A stretch of DNA of 13,739 bases from JANMQK01 sp031370485 (lineage in GTDB: Bacteria > Acidobacteriota > Polarisedimenticolia > Gp22-AA2), in NCBI GenBank assembly GCA_031370485.1, contig JANMQK010000084.1, forward strand, positions 1 through 13,739. Reading direction: 5' to 3'. Below the pieces are notes generated by a model. It was not told the origin of the DNA. It searched no databases and worked only from the letters and a program-made list of their open reading frames with translations. Positions 1-10,200 of this stretch are shown piece by piece; the stretch's first letter is position 1, and the number at the start of each line of letters is the position of its first letter. The translations under genes were made by a program, and so were the position numbers.

Positions 1-936
1 TACGTCGGCGCGCTCCAGTGCGACCCTATAGAGAAAAAGCCTTTCTTCCACGCGCTGCCCGGGTCGCCGGCACTTTCATTCGGCATGCTCGGCTGCGACT
101 ACCATAGCGGCTACTGACAGAACTGGATCACCTCGCAGGCAATCCGCGACCCGAAGGCGGTGAGCCGGCCCGAAACGCTCGAGCCGGAGGACCTCGTCCG
201 CCTGGCGGAAAAAGCCGGCGCCCCGGTCCTCGCCTCGACCTACAACGAGCCGCTCATCACCAGCGAGTGGGCGATGGCGGTCTTCCGCGCGGCGCGCGAG
301 AAGGGCCTGCTGGGCGCCTATATCAGCAACGGCAACGGCACCCCGGAGGTGCTCGAGTTCATCAGGCCGTTCGTCTCGCTGTACAAGGTCGATCTCAAGT
401 CGATGCGGGACAGGAACTACCGCGCCCTCGGCGGCCGGCTGCAGACCGTCCTCGACACCATCACCGCGCTGCCGCGCATGGGCTTCTGGGTGGAGATCGT
501 GACCCTCATCGTGCCCGGCTTCAACGACTCGGAGGACGAGTTGCGTGACGCGGCGCGCTTCCTGCGCGGCGTCTCGCCCGACATCCCCTGGCACGTTACC
601 GCCTTCCACAAAGACTACAAGATGACCGACCCGGACGACACTTCGGCCGCGACTCTGGTACGCGCCGCGGGGATCGGCCTCGAGGAAGGGTTGCGCTTCG
701 TCTACGCGGGGAACCTCCCGGGCCGCGTCGGCGACTTCGAGGACACCCGCTGCCCGGGCTGCGCCGCCACCCTGGTGAAACGCTCCGGCTACCGCATCCT
801 CGATTATCGGATCACACGGGGTGGCGCCTGCCCCGGCTGCGACGCGCCCGTCCCCGGTGTATGGCATGGCGGGGCGGTCCATCTCGCCACAGGATCGGGC
901 AAGCCGCGAGCCGCGCCGGCGCCACCTGCGAACTGA
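1..936 (+). CDS. amrS: AmmeMemoRadiSam-system radical SAM enzyme (AmrS), 5'-partial, probable selenoprotein
   Basis: Radical SAM enzyme related to pyruvate formate-lyase activases. It belongs to the bacterial set found with Memo-like and AMMECR1-like proteins, and its reaction is unknown. In the window it is 311 residues counting an in-frame TGA read as Sec. The start lies upstream of base 1, so perhaps 50-70 residues are missing. Visible family marks: DPIEKKPFFHALPGS (8-22) just before the cluster motif GCDYHSGY-U-QNW (31-42); TYNEPLITSEW (about 80-90, the GGEP-equivalent region); KVDLKSMRDRNY (about 130-141); IVPGFNDSEDEL (about 170-181); WHVTAFHKDYKM; YAGNLPG; and two C-terminal CPGC pairs ending in PVPGVW, typical of AmrS. 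The cluster motif is normally CxxxCxxC. Here it is Cys32, Ser36 and TGA-encoded residue 39. The rest of the frame is intact and family-like to the TGA stop at 934-936, which argues against a decayed gene. A GTG at 160 is not credible as the start because it would discard the cluster motif. The family call is firm. Sec decoding is an inference. Confidence 0.88.
115..117 (+). other. In-frame TGA, probable selenocysteine codon in the radical SAM motif
   Basis: Seen directly: the TGA is in frame with the AmrS reading frame on both sides. It stands at the third cysteine position of the Fe-S motif, between GY and QNW, where family members have Cys before QNW. Sec replacing a catalytic or metal-binding Cys is the usual pattern in bacterial selenoproteins. 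Alternatives are a nonsense mutation or a base error in an assembled genome. The intact downstream frame and the hairpin that follows favour recoding. It would require selA, selB, selC and selD elsewhere in the genome. Confidence 0.72.
118..168 (+). promoter_or_regulatory. Candidate bacterial SECIS hairpin downstream of the TGA
   Basis: The RNA just after the TGA can fold into a long hairpin. The lower stem pairs 123-132 with 159-168: CTGG, an A-G mismatch, then TCACC against GGTGA and CCGG, nine pairs including one G-U. The upper stem pairs TCGC (133-136) with GCGA (146-149). Its apical loop at 137-145 begins AGG, about 20 nt after the TGA, and a 9-nt bulge (150-158) lies on the 3' side. The AGG-starting loop at this distance resembles the E. 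coli fdhF element, whose loop also begins AGG at a similar spacing. Bacterial SECIS elements bind SelB and usually have G near the start of a short apical loop. Folding was done by eye in GC-rich sequence, so chance pairing is possible. Confidence 0.55.
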
Positions 937-956
937 GTTCCTCGCGGCAGAAAGCG
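937..956. other. 20-bp convergent intergenic gap
   Basis: The amrS stop and the stop of the giant minus-strand gene are separated by only 20 bp. No GC-rich hairpin with a T tract is visible on either strand. There is only a weak 4-bp GAAC/GTTC arm pair overlapping the amrS stop codon. Transcripts from both sides probably run into each other or end by Rho. Confidence 0.6.
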
Positions 957-1284
957 CTATTCAGGACCGGAAGGTGGCTGAATCCGGCGTCCGGGAGGGC
1001 CTGCTGCGGACCCTTGCCCGCCGCACCCGAGCACCGCGCGGATATTCCGGGACGTCGCAAGGAGGCCCGCCGCCGCCTCCGCGGGGATCTTGGGATGTTT
1101 CTTCGTAGACTCGGCCCCCACCTTTTTCTCGAACTCATCCATCTTCTTGCACGCGTCCTTGGACTTCCCCTTCGCGAGCGCCTTGCGTGCGTCCCGGATC
1201 TTGTTCTCGAGGTCCGTCGCCAGCCCGCGTGACAGTCCGAGTGTCTCGACGTGATCGGCAAGAGCGTCCAACTGTTCTTCTGCG
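957..1284 (-). other. FIMAH-like helical C-terminal domain and tail
   Basis: Residues 3804-3890 are predicted helical: EEQLDALADHVETLGLSRGL, then KIRDARKALAKG, ACKKMDEFEKKV and a closing LLATSRNIRAVLGC. This matches the layout of the FIMAH-type C-terminal domain of large secreted bacterial proteins (a leading helix ending in LGL, a Lys-rich second helix, Ala-Cys at the start of the third helix, a final GC). A 21-residue Gly/Pro tail follows. It may be the attachment or sorting module, but that role is inferred. Confidence 0.6.
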
Positions 1285-4200
1285 CCCGCCACGTGGACAT
1301 CGAACCCTCCGGAGGCTTTGTTCCCGCCGCCGTCCTGCGCCGAGCAGGTCACGGTCGTGAATCGCCCGGGTGGATTCACCGGGAAGGTGCTGCCCGAGGG
1401 CGGCTCGCACAGGATTGCAGCCGTCCCCGTGCATGCGTCTCGCGCCGTCGCGGCGTACTTCACGAGCGTCCCTGCGGGCGAAGTCGCGTCCGTAGTGATT
1501 CGTGGCGGCAGCGTCAGCAGAGGCGGCGCGCTGTCCCGGACGGTGACGGGCACGGAACAGCTCGCCATGTTTCCGGACGCGTCGGAGGCCGTGAATGTGA
1601 CCGTGGTCGTGCCGAGCCGATAGTCGTCCGACGCATCGGCGCCGCCGGACGTGCGGCTGTTCACGATCGTCACCGTGGCGCTGCACGCATCGACCGCCGT
1701 CGCCAAGACGCTCACGTGCGTGCCATCGGACCCCGAGCACTCGGTCGAGGAGGGTGCCGGGCAGATCGGGGCGGGGGGTGTCGTGTCATGCACGGTGACC
1801 TCGGTCGTGCCCGTGTCCGAATCGCCCAGCGTATCGATGACCCGCAACGCGATGGCATGAGTTCCCCGGGGGAGCGTCACCGCGAGGGAAGGGCCTGAGC
1901 CCAGCGGCCTTTCCGCCGGCAGTCCAAGGTCCTCGAACCACTCGAACGCCGCGAGATCGTCCTGCGTTCCAGGGCTCGAGTCCGGATCCCGGGAACCGGA
2001 GCCGTCGAGAACGACCAGGGCGCCACCCGGGCGATCGCATTCCACGGGTTCCTGCGCCGCGATGACGGCTTGCGGGAGCGCATTGATCACCATCCGGGTC
2101 TCGCCGTCGTAGACGAACGTCGCTTCCGCCCTCACCGGCACGGTCGAACCGTCGGTCAGGGTGATCACGATCCGATAGGTGCTGCCCGGCTCCAGAGCGG
2201 GCAGATCGACCTGCCGCGGGAGCCGCGTGGTGAACGGGACCTTGAGGACGGAACCGTGCGCCGTGCGGGTGGTGGCCACCAGCGTCTGGAGGTCGTACTG
2301 TTGAATCGTCAGGTCGAAGGTGGCGCCCCCGGCAGCATGCCTCCGGAGGCAGACCGGGGCCGGCAGGCTCACGCCGGCAAGTGCCAGGAAATCTTCAAAC
2401 GGCGACTGGGGATCGGCACAGGTGCCGAATGCCAGCAGGAAGTCGACGTTGAAGTCCTGACACCCCAGAATGGAATCGAGATCGAACAGGAAGGGATCAC
2501 CCACGGAGCCGTAAGCGAAGGCGATACCCTCCCCCGGGACCTCGTCCGGAAAGAACCCCAGGCTGCAGTCCGGCGTGAGAAGCGAATCCTGCAGCGTGAT
2601 CGTGGAGAGCCCTTCTCCCAGGATCTCCACGTTGCCGTCGAGGGGATCGTTCTGCGGGTCCTGAACGAGGGCTACCACGTCGAGGATTTGCCCGCCGCTC
2701 TGGTGGACGGCCGTGATCGTCAGTGTGGGCTGGCAGGCGTCACCCGAGCCGTCGTGGTTCGAGTCGGCCTGGTCGGGATTGGCGGCCGCCGGACAGTTGT
2801 CGCATCGGTCGCCGGCGCCGTCGCCGTCCGCGTCGGCTTGCGCCGGGTTGGCGGCATCGCGGCAGTTGTCGCATGCGTCACCGAGGCCGTCGCCGTCGGC
2901 GTCCGACTGTGAAGGATTCGCCGCCGTGACGCAGTTGTCGCAGGCATCGCCGACGCCGTCTCCGTCCCCGTCGACTTGATCCGCGTTCGAAACGGCCGGG
3001 CAATTGTCCACATCGGCGCACTGGCCGTCGCGATCGGCGTCGTTATCCCGATCCCGCGGGCAGGGGTCGCAGACATCGCCCACGTGATCAAAATCGACGT
3101 CGGACTGGTCGGGATTGGCGACCGTCGGACAGTTGTCGGGGAGGCAGGTGTTGGTGGGCACACCGGGGTCCCCGAAACCGTCGGCATCGCTGTCCGTGCA
3201 GGGATCGCAGGCGTCCCCCAGCCCGTCTCCATCGGCGTCGGCCTGGTCCCTGTTCGTCAGCCCCAGGCAGTTGTCATGCGGGCAGGTGTTCGACGGGGTG
3301 TCCGGGTCGCCGTACCCGTCCCCGTCCCGGTCGGTGCAGGGGTCGCAGGCATCGCCGAGACCGTCCAGGTCCTGGTCCAGTTGAGAGGGGTTGCTGACGC
3401 TCGGGCAGTTATCCGTGGGGCAGGTGTTGCCGGGGAACCCGGGGTCTCCGAGACCGTCGGCGTCGCTGTCCGTGCACGGGTCGCAGGCATCTCCCAGGCC
3501 GTCGCCGTCCCGATCGGCCTGGCTCGCGTTCGGCGTCGCGGGACAGTTATCCACGCCGCAGGTGTTCGCGGCAAACCCGGGATTCCCCCAGCCGTCGCCG
3601 TCGGTATCGGTGCAGGGATCGCACGCATCCCCCGTCCCGTCGCGATCCTGATCCTCCTGGCCGGGGTTGGCCGCGGCCGGGCAGTTGTCGCAGGCGTCCC
3701 CCAGACCGTCATTGTCCGAATCGGCCTGGCCGGGATTGGGCACCGTGATGCAATTGTCGAGCGGGCAGGTTGTGGCCGGATATCCGGGCGCCCCGTACCC
3801 GTCCATGTCCACATCGATGCAGGGATCGATGTCGTCGGGAATGTCGTCGGAGTCGGCATCCGAGATGCCGCCGGTATCGAGGAGCACTCCGATCGTGGAC
3901 CCGGCCAGCGCCAGGTCCGGCCGCGAGTCGTCGTTGAGATCCCTGACCGCCAGGCGCAGGTAGGTCTGGCCCGTATGGAAGTAGACCGGGCCCTCGAACG
4001 TCATCTGCGCGCCCCCGAGGAAGGTCGCGATCAGGGGGGTGGACGCAAAGGAAACGATGAGATCGTCGCGCCCCTCGCCGGTCAGATCCCTGGCGACGAT
4101 GATCGACGGGGTGGCTGTCACCGGGATTGATTCCACGGGACCGAACATTCCCGCCCCAAGACCGCGGTAGATCACGATCGCGCGGTTCGTTGAGTCCGCG

Positions 4201-7200
4201 GCCGCCAGGTCGGGGTGGCCGTCCCCATCGAAATCTCCCACCGTCATTCCGGCAATCCCCCCGCCATTGCCGAGGCGAACGCCGGTCCCAAAGGCCCATC
4301 CACCGAGGTTTCGAAGGAACAGCAGGTTGTTCAGTGTCGAGTCGGCGACGAGGAGATCGGGCCGGCCGTCGCCATCGAAATCGCCCGTGGCAATCCTGTA
4401 GGCCAATCCCCCAATCGGGATCCGGGTCTGGAACCTGACGCCGCCGGCGCCGTCATTGCTGTACAAATCGACGGCCTGCTGGGTTGCCACCGCCAGGTCG
4501 ACCCTGCCATCGCCGTCGAAGTCCGCCGCCACGGCATCGACCACATTGCCCGCTGTGGATGTCACGCGAGGAGCGGAGAAGCCTCCGGCTCCGTTACCCG
4601 GGTAAATGGCCAGTTGGCTGCCCGCGAGGATAAGGTCGTCCACCGAGTCGCGAGTGAAGTCCGCCATGAGCGCCGTCGATGAGGAGAAGTTGCTGACGGC
4701 GAGGGTCGTGGCCGTGGGGAATGTCCCGTCCCCCGCTCCCAGGAGCACGCGGATGCGCGTAGTGTCGGGAGCCACGAGATCCGCGTGTCCGTCACGGTTC
4801 ATGTCGCGCGCCATCAGCGCCGTCGAACCGGCCGTGCTCACGGTCGACGGAACGGCAGGAAAGCTGCCGTCCTTCCCCGCCAGGACAAGCTCGACGAAGG
4901 AGCCCCCGCCGGCGGTCGTGACGGCGAGATCGTCGCGGTCATCGCCGTTGAAATCGGCGATCGCGACGCCTTGAGGCTTGTGGTCCGTCAGGATCTGGCC
5001 GGTGGTCGTGAAGACGTAGTTGCCGGTGTCCCGGTAGACCGTGACGCCGGAAGGGCCCTGGAACGCGCTGGACTGCCAGACGACGACGACATCGAGCCGG
5101 CCGTCCTGGTCGGGATCCCCCGTCGCGATCCCTTTGGCGGAGCCCGGCGTCCTGAACGAGCCCGCCGCCGTGAAATGCCCGTGACCGTCATTCAGCAGGA
5201 CCGAGACGATGAAGCTGCCGCCGACGATGGCGTCCTTGTCACCGTCGTCATCGACATCGCGGAGAATCGCCGCAGTCGCCGCGGTCGCCGCGTTCCCCGC
5301 CGGTCCCGACGGGTAGATCGCCTGCGCGTTGAACGTGCCGGCGCCACGGCCCAGGAACACAGCGAGCCCGCCGGAACCTGCGGCCAGGATGTCGGTGATC
5401 CTGTCACCATTCACGTCGGCGAGCGCGATGCCCTGGGGGTTGTCCGTGACGCGAAGCCTCGAGGGAGTCCCGAACGTCCTGTTCCCTACACCCGGGTACA
5501 CATAGACATAGAACTTCGTACCGAGGATCAGGTCCGGGCGCCCGTCGCCCGTCACGTCGCCGACGGCAAGCGCGCCGGACAGGGGAAGGGTTGCAATCTC
5601 CTGCACCGGTTCGAACGTCCCGTCCGGTCGGCCGAACAGGATCTTGATGCTGTTGCCGGAGGTGAAGGAGAGAACGATGTCGGTGTGCCCATCGCCATCG
5701 GCGTCCGCGAGAAGCGCGCTGGGAGCCGGCGTACTCGATGAGGCTGGGGAGTGCTCGTAGACCGCCCTGAGCGTGAGGAGCCCGCCGCCGTTCCCGGAGA
5801 AGAGCGAAACCTTCGTCGCGGTCACGACCAGCGCATCCTGGAAACCGTCGCCGTCGAAGTCGGCGGCCATCACGGCGCCGGGCGTCCCGACAACAGGGAA
5901 GGCGGGGGACGAGAAGATAGGTCTCCGGCCGCGCGGCGTGCAGGCGTCGCCGACGCCGTCGTGGTCGGCGTCGGCCTGCGAGGCGTTGGGCGTCCGCGGG
6001 CAGTTGTCGCAGGCGTTCCCCGCACCGTCGCCGTCGGTGTCGAGGTTGTTGGGGTTGCTCGTCCCGGGGCATCGATCGACGTCGCCGCACGCGCCGTCGT
6101 GATCGGCGTCGTTCATCGGATCGTACGGACAGGCATCGCAGGCGTCGCCGATGCCGTCCCCATCGGAATCCGCCTGGTCGGGGTTGGACACCAAGGGGCA
6201 GTTGTCGACGCCGCACGCGCCGGGAGGAGCATCCGGATCGCCCCATCCGTCGCGGTCGGCGTCCTGGCAGGGGTCGCAGGCGTCCCCCAGCCCGTCCCCG
6301 TCCACGTCCGCCTGCTCGGGATTCGCGGCTTCGGGGCAGTTGTCACAGGCATCCCCCAGACCATCGGCGTCGCTGTCGGCCTGGTCCGGGTTGGGGAAAG
6401 CGGGGCAGTTGTCGTTCTTCTGGCAGACTCCGTCCGCATCCAGATCCCCGTAGGGATCGTCGGGGCAGGCGTCGCAGGCATCCCCCTTACCGTCCCCGTC
6501 GCTGTCGGCTTGATCCGGATTGGGGACGAGCGGGCAGTTGTCGCAGGCATCCCCCAGGCCGTCGGCATCGGCGTCGGACTGGACCGGGTCGAACCGCCGC
6601 GGACAGTCGTCGACGGGGCAGATCGATCCTTGAATGCCAGGCTCGGCGAAACCGTCGCCATCGACGTCGATGCAGGGATCCTGATCGTCCGGAACGCCAT
6701 CCGCGTCGAGGTCCCCGGCCGCGCCCAGGCCGGTCATCACCAGGTACTGTTCACCCTGGTACAGGAAGTCCCTGGCCGCCGTGAGCGCCGGGGTGTGCCC
6801 GTCAGTGACCGTGATGGTCAGCGTGTGCGATCCACCCGACGCCAGCCCCGATAGGAGCGACCGTGGCGGGAGTCCGTCCGTGAAGGAGGTTTCGAAGCTC
6901 TCGGGAGTGATGATCGCCGCGATCAGGGCGTCGGAACCGGGGGACACTATCGACAGGGTGAATCTCGTGATGGGATAGTCGACGGTTCGAACGCAGATGT
7001 CGAACGGGTAGGGACCACGCGACAGATCGATACTCCCGTAAAAGGAAGAATAGTCGTTCGGCTGCGAGCCGCACTCTCCCCGGGCGAATAAATATGTCTG
7101 CACGCCATCCCCGCATCCCAGATCGTAGGACGGGTCGAAGAGAATGACGTAGGGAGGAGCGTTGTAGTAGGCGATGAGGCCCGGCGCATAGGGATCCGGA

Positions 7201-10200
7201 TCCCAGGTGGCGCTGCAGTCGAAGGAAGGAGCGATATTGGGCACCTCGACCGGATTGCTTTGCCGGCCGTCGATCCTGATCGAGCCGGAGAGGGGCTCTC
7301 CCTGGGGGTCCCGGGCCAACGCGTCGACTTCCAGGTCGGTGCCGCCATCCTCGTGGATGCCGGCCAGGACAAGGATCGGCTGGCAGGCGTCCCCGGCTCC
7401 GTCCTGGTTCGAGTCCTCCTGCCCGGGGTTCGGGGCGCCGGGGCAGTTGTCGCAGGCGTCCCCCCGCCCGTCGCCATCGCTGTCGGTCTGGGAAACGGTG
7501 TACAGCCCCGGGCAGGTATCGATGTCGTCGCAGACGCCGTCGCCGTCCGCGTCATCGGACGCCGAACCGGGACATGGATCGCAGGCGTCTCCTCGCCGGT
7601 CCCCATCCCGGTTGGTCTGATCCGGATTGAAAACCCCGGGGCAGTTGTCGGGCGGGCAGACGTTGCTCGCGATTCCGGGATCCCCATAGCCGTCCGCATC
7701 CGTGTCGGTGCAGGGATCGTCCGGATCGATGAGACCGTCTCCGTCGGTGTCCGGGAAGGGCCCCTTGTTCGCGAGCGTGACCACGCCGTAATACATCGGC
7801 ACCGCCAGGTCGGTGCGGCGGTTGTCGTTCAGATGCCCGACGGCGAGGGAAAAGGCCTGGTTCCCCGCCCCATACCGCGCTTCCGCGCCGAACGTGCCGT
7901 CGCCGCGTCCAGGGCGCACGGAGACGTCGGCGGAATCGAAATTGGCCGTCGCCAGGTCGGGGTGGCCGTCGGCGTTCAGATCGGCGACGACCACGCCGTA
8001 AGGAGAAGCGCCGACGGAATAATGCAGAGGAGAGCCGAAGGACCCGTCACCGCGCCCTGACTGGACCGTCACCTCGTCGTTGAGCACGTCCGCGACGATC
8101 AGGTCGATCTTGTGATCGCCGTCGAGGTCGGCCATCGCGAGCGCAAAGGGGTTGCCGTCGATGTTGATCGTCGGACCCGGCGAGAATGTCCCGTCACCCG
8201 CCCCCATCAGAATGGCGACATCGCCGAACCGGGGTTGCTTGAAACCGTCACCCCCTAAATCCGCGACGGCAAGATCGGGCAGGCCATTCCCATCGAGGTC
8301 CGCGACGGCGAGGTGGTACGGTCTGTCACCCACCCGATAGCGCAATACGGTACCTGCCGCGCCAAACTGCCCGCGACCGTCGTTGAGCAGGATGAGGACC
8401 GTGTTGTCGCCGGAGTTCACCACCGCCAGGTCGTCCCAGCCGTCACGGTTGAAATCCCCGACGGCCAGCCCGGCCGGCCTGGCTGCGATCCCGTAGGGGA
8501 GGAAGGCCGCCGGGAGAAAGGTCCCGTCGCCCCGACCCAGGGAGATGCTCACACTCTGGCCATACCCGTAACTGTCGCCGAAGTCCGCGGTCGAGATATC
8601 GCGTTCCCCGTCCCTGTTGAAGTCGGCGGTGACTATCGCGGAGGTGGTTCCGAAGCCGGCTCCCACGAACGGCAGGGGAGCGGAGAAGGTTCCGTCGCCC
8701 CGGCCCAGGAAGATAGAGCCATTCCCCGGGGGGTAGGAGGAGTAGTAGAAGGATGCCGACGCGATGTCGGTGACGCCGTCATTGTTGAAGTCGTCGAGGG
8801 CCGCGGCCGTAACCAACGACCCCGCGCCCCGCTGGATCGGCGTGTCGGGGAACTGGCCGCCGTGCCGTAGGAGAGAGAAGGCGTTCCGACTGCCGAGGCT
8901 GACGCCGAGGATGTCGGTGACGCCGTCTCCGTCGAGGTCGGCCGTCGCAAGGTCTGTCGGCGTGTAGCCGGCGATTGCGAGCTGCGGAAGGGCCGTGAGA
9001 TCGAATCCGCCGTGGCCGTCCCCCGTCAAAATCCGGAGAGCACCCCGCAGCGCCAGGACCAGGTCGACGTGCTCGTCTCCGGCGAAATCCCCCGCCACCA
9101 TGGATCCGTTTGAGAGGGTGTAGAAATTCTCGCTCGTCAGGAAGCTGCGAGAGAAGGTCCCGTCGCCACGCCCCAGGAATACTGCCAAACCGGTCTGGCC
9201 GCATGAGCTGGTGTCGCATGCGCTGGCGACCGCGACGTCGAGGCGGCCGTCTCCGTCGAAGTCGGCGGTCGAAAGGGACCTGGGTGTTCCCCCAGGATCG
9301 AGCGACGGCAGGGGCGCCAGCGTACCGTCTCCGCGGCCCTTATAAAGACTGATCACGCCGCCGGAGTGGCACGGGGAATCGGAGCACTGGCTCATGACGG
9401 CGACGTCGGGAGTGCCGTCCGCGTCGATATCCGCCGTCCTGATGAGGAGGGGATAGAGCCCCACCGGGTATGCGACAGGCGGCGCAAAGCCGTCACGCCC
9501 CCGGCTGATGAATACCCCGAGACTCGGGCCGTCGGGATAGTAGGTGAACGCCACGAGGAGGTCGTCCCTGCCATCCCCGTTCAAATCGGTCGATGCGGCG
9601 GCGCTAGGATTCCACGGAAGGGTCGCTCCGTATTCCGCGCCGAACGTCCCATCGCCGTGACCGGGCTGAATTAGGACCGCGGTGGCGGTCAGGAGAGCGA
9701 TATCTTTGTTCCCGTCTCCGTCGAAGTCGCCTGCGACGGCGGCGTTGATGTCCTGCTCCAGGTGCATGCGCTGTCCCAGGACGAAGCGGCCGTTTCCGGC
9801 GCCAAGGAACACGGAAAGGTCGCGGGTGCAATCCGGGTCGTGAGATTCCGCGTAGCAATAGCGCGCGGCGGCGAAGTCGAGCCGGCCGTCGCGGTTGAAA
9901 TCCGCGGACACCGACGCGTAGACAAAGCCTGCATCGAGTATCGGCACGACGGGCGAAGGATAAAGCCCGGCCGCGGACGAGGCCTGGCAGGCGTCTCCCA
10001 CACCGTCCCCATTGGCGTCCGCCTGCCCGGCGTTCGTCTGATCGGGGCAATTGTCGCAGGCATCTCCCGCCCCGTCCCCGTCGGAGTCGGCCTGTCCGGG
10101 GTTGTCCACGCGGGGGCAGTTGTCCTGCCCGGCGCAGAGGCCGTCACGGTCCACGTCGTCCGCGGGGTCGAGCGGACACGGATCGCACGCATCGCCGCGG

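Noticed and set aside
76..882. Long minus-strand open frame opposite amrS
   Set aside because: Low-complexity Arg/Ala/Gly/Val-rich translation with no motif, antisense to a clear coding region. It is typical of GC-rich shadow frames.
160..936. AmrS starting at the GTG at 160 as a complete 258-residue protein
   Set aside because: This start would remove the conserved radical SAM cluster region that is clearly encoded upstream in the same frame. The TGA at 115-117 is better read as Sec.
1..936. amrS as a simple pseudogene with a nonsense mutation
   Set aside because: No other stop or frameshift in 311 codons, the stop falls exactly on a cluster Cys, and a SECIS-like hairpin follows. It is not fully excluded, because the Ser at the middle Cys is also odd.
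2790..3840. CRISPR-like recurrence of a short GC-rich phrase (GGGCAGTTGTCGCAGGC and variants)
   Set aside because: The phrase encodes the ACDNCP step of type-3 repeats on the minus strand. Spacing follows protein units, the spacers are coding and similar to each other, and the copies diverge at wobble positions.
2976..4130. 384-codon plus-strand open frame with internal repeats of GVGLVGIG type
   Set aside because: It is the reverse complement of type-3 array T4. The periodicity comes from the Asp/Gly codons of the real gene on the other strand.
5751..6854. 367-codon plus-strand open frame
   Set aside because: Antisense to array T3 and its flanks, and its repeats mirror those of the minus-strand gene. 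The same applies to the long plus-strand frames at 4785-5741, 9762-10865 and 11529-12470.
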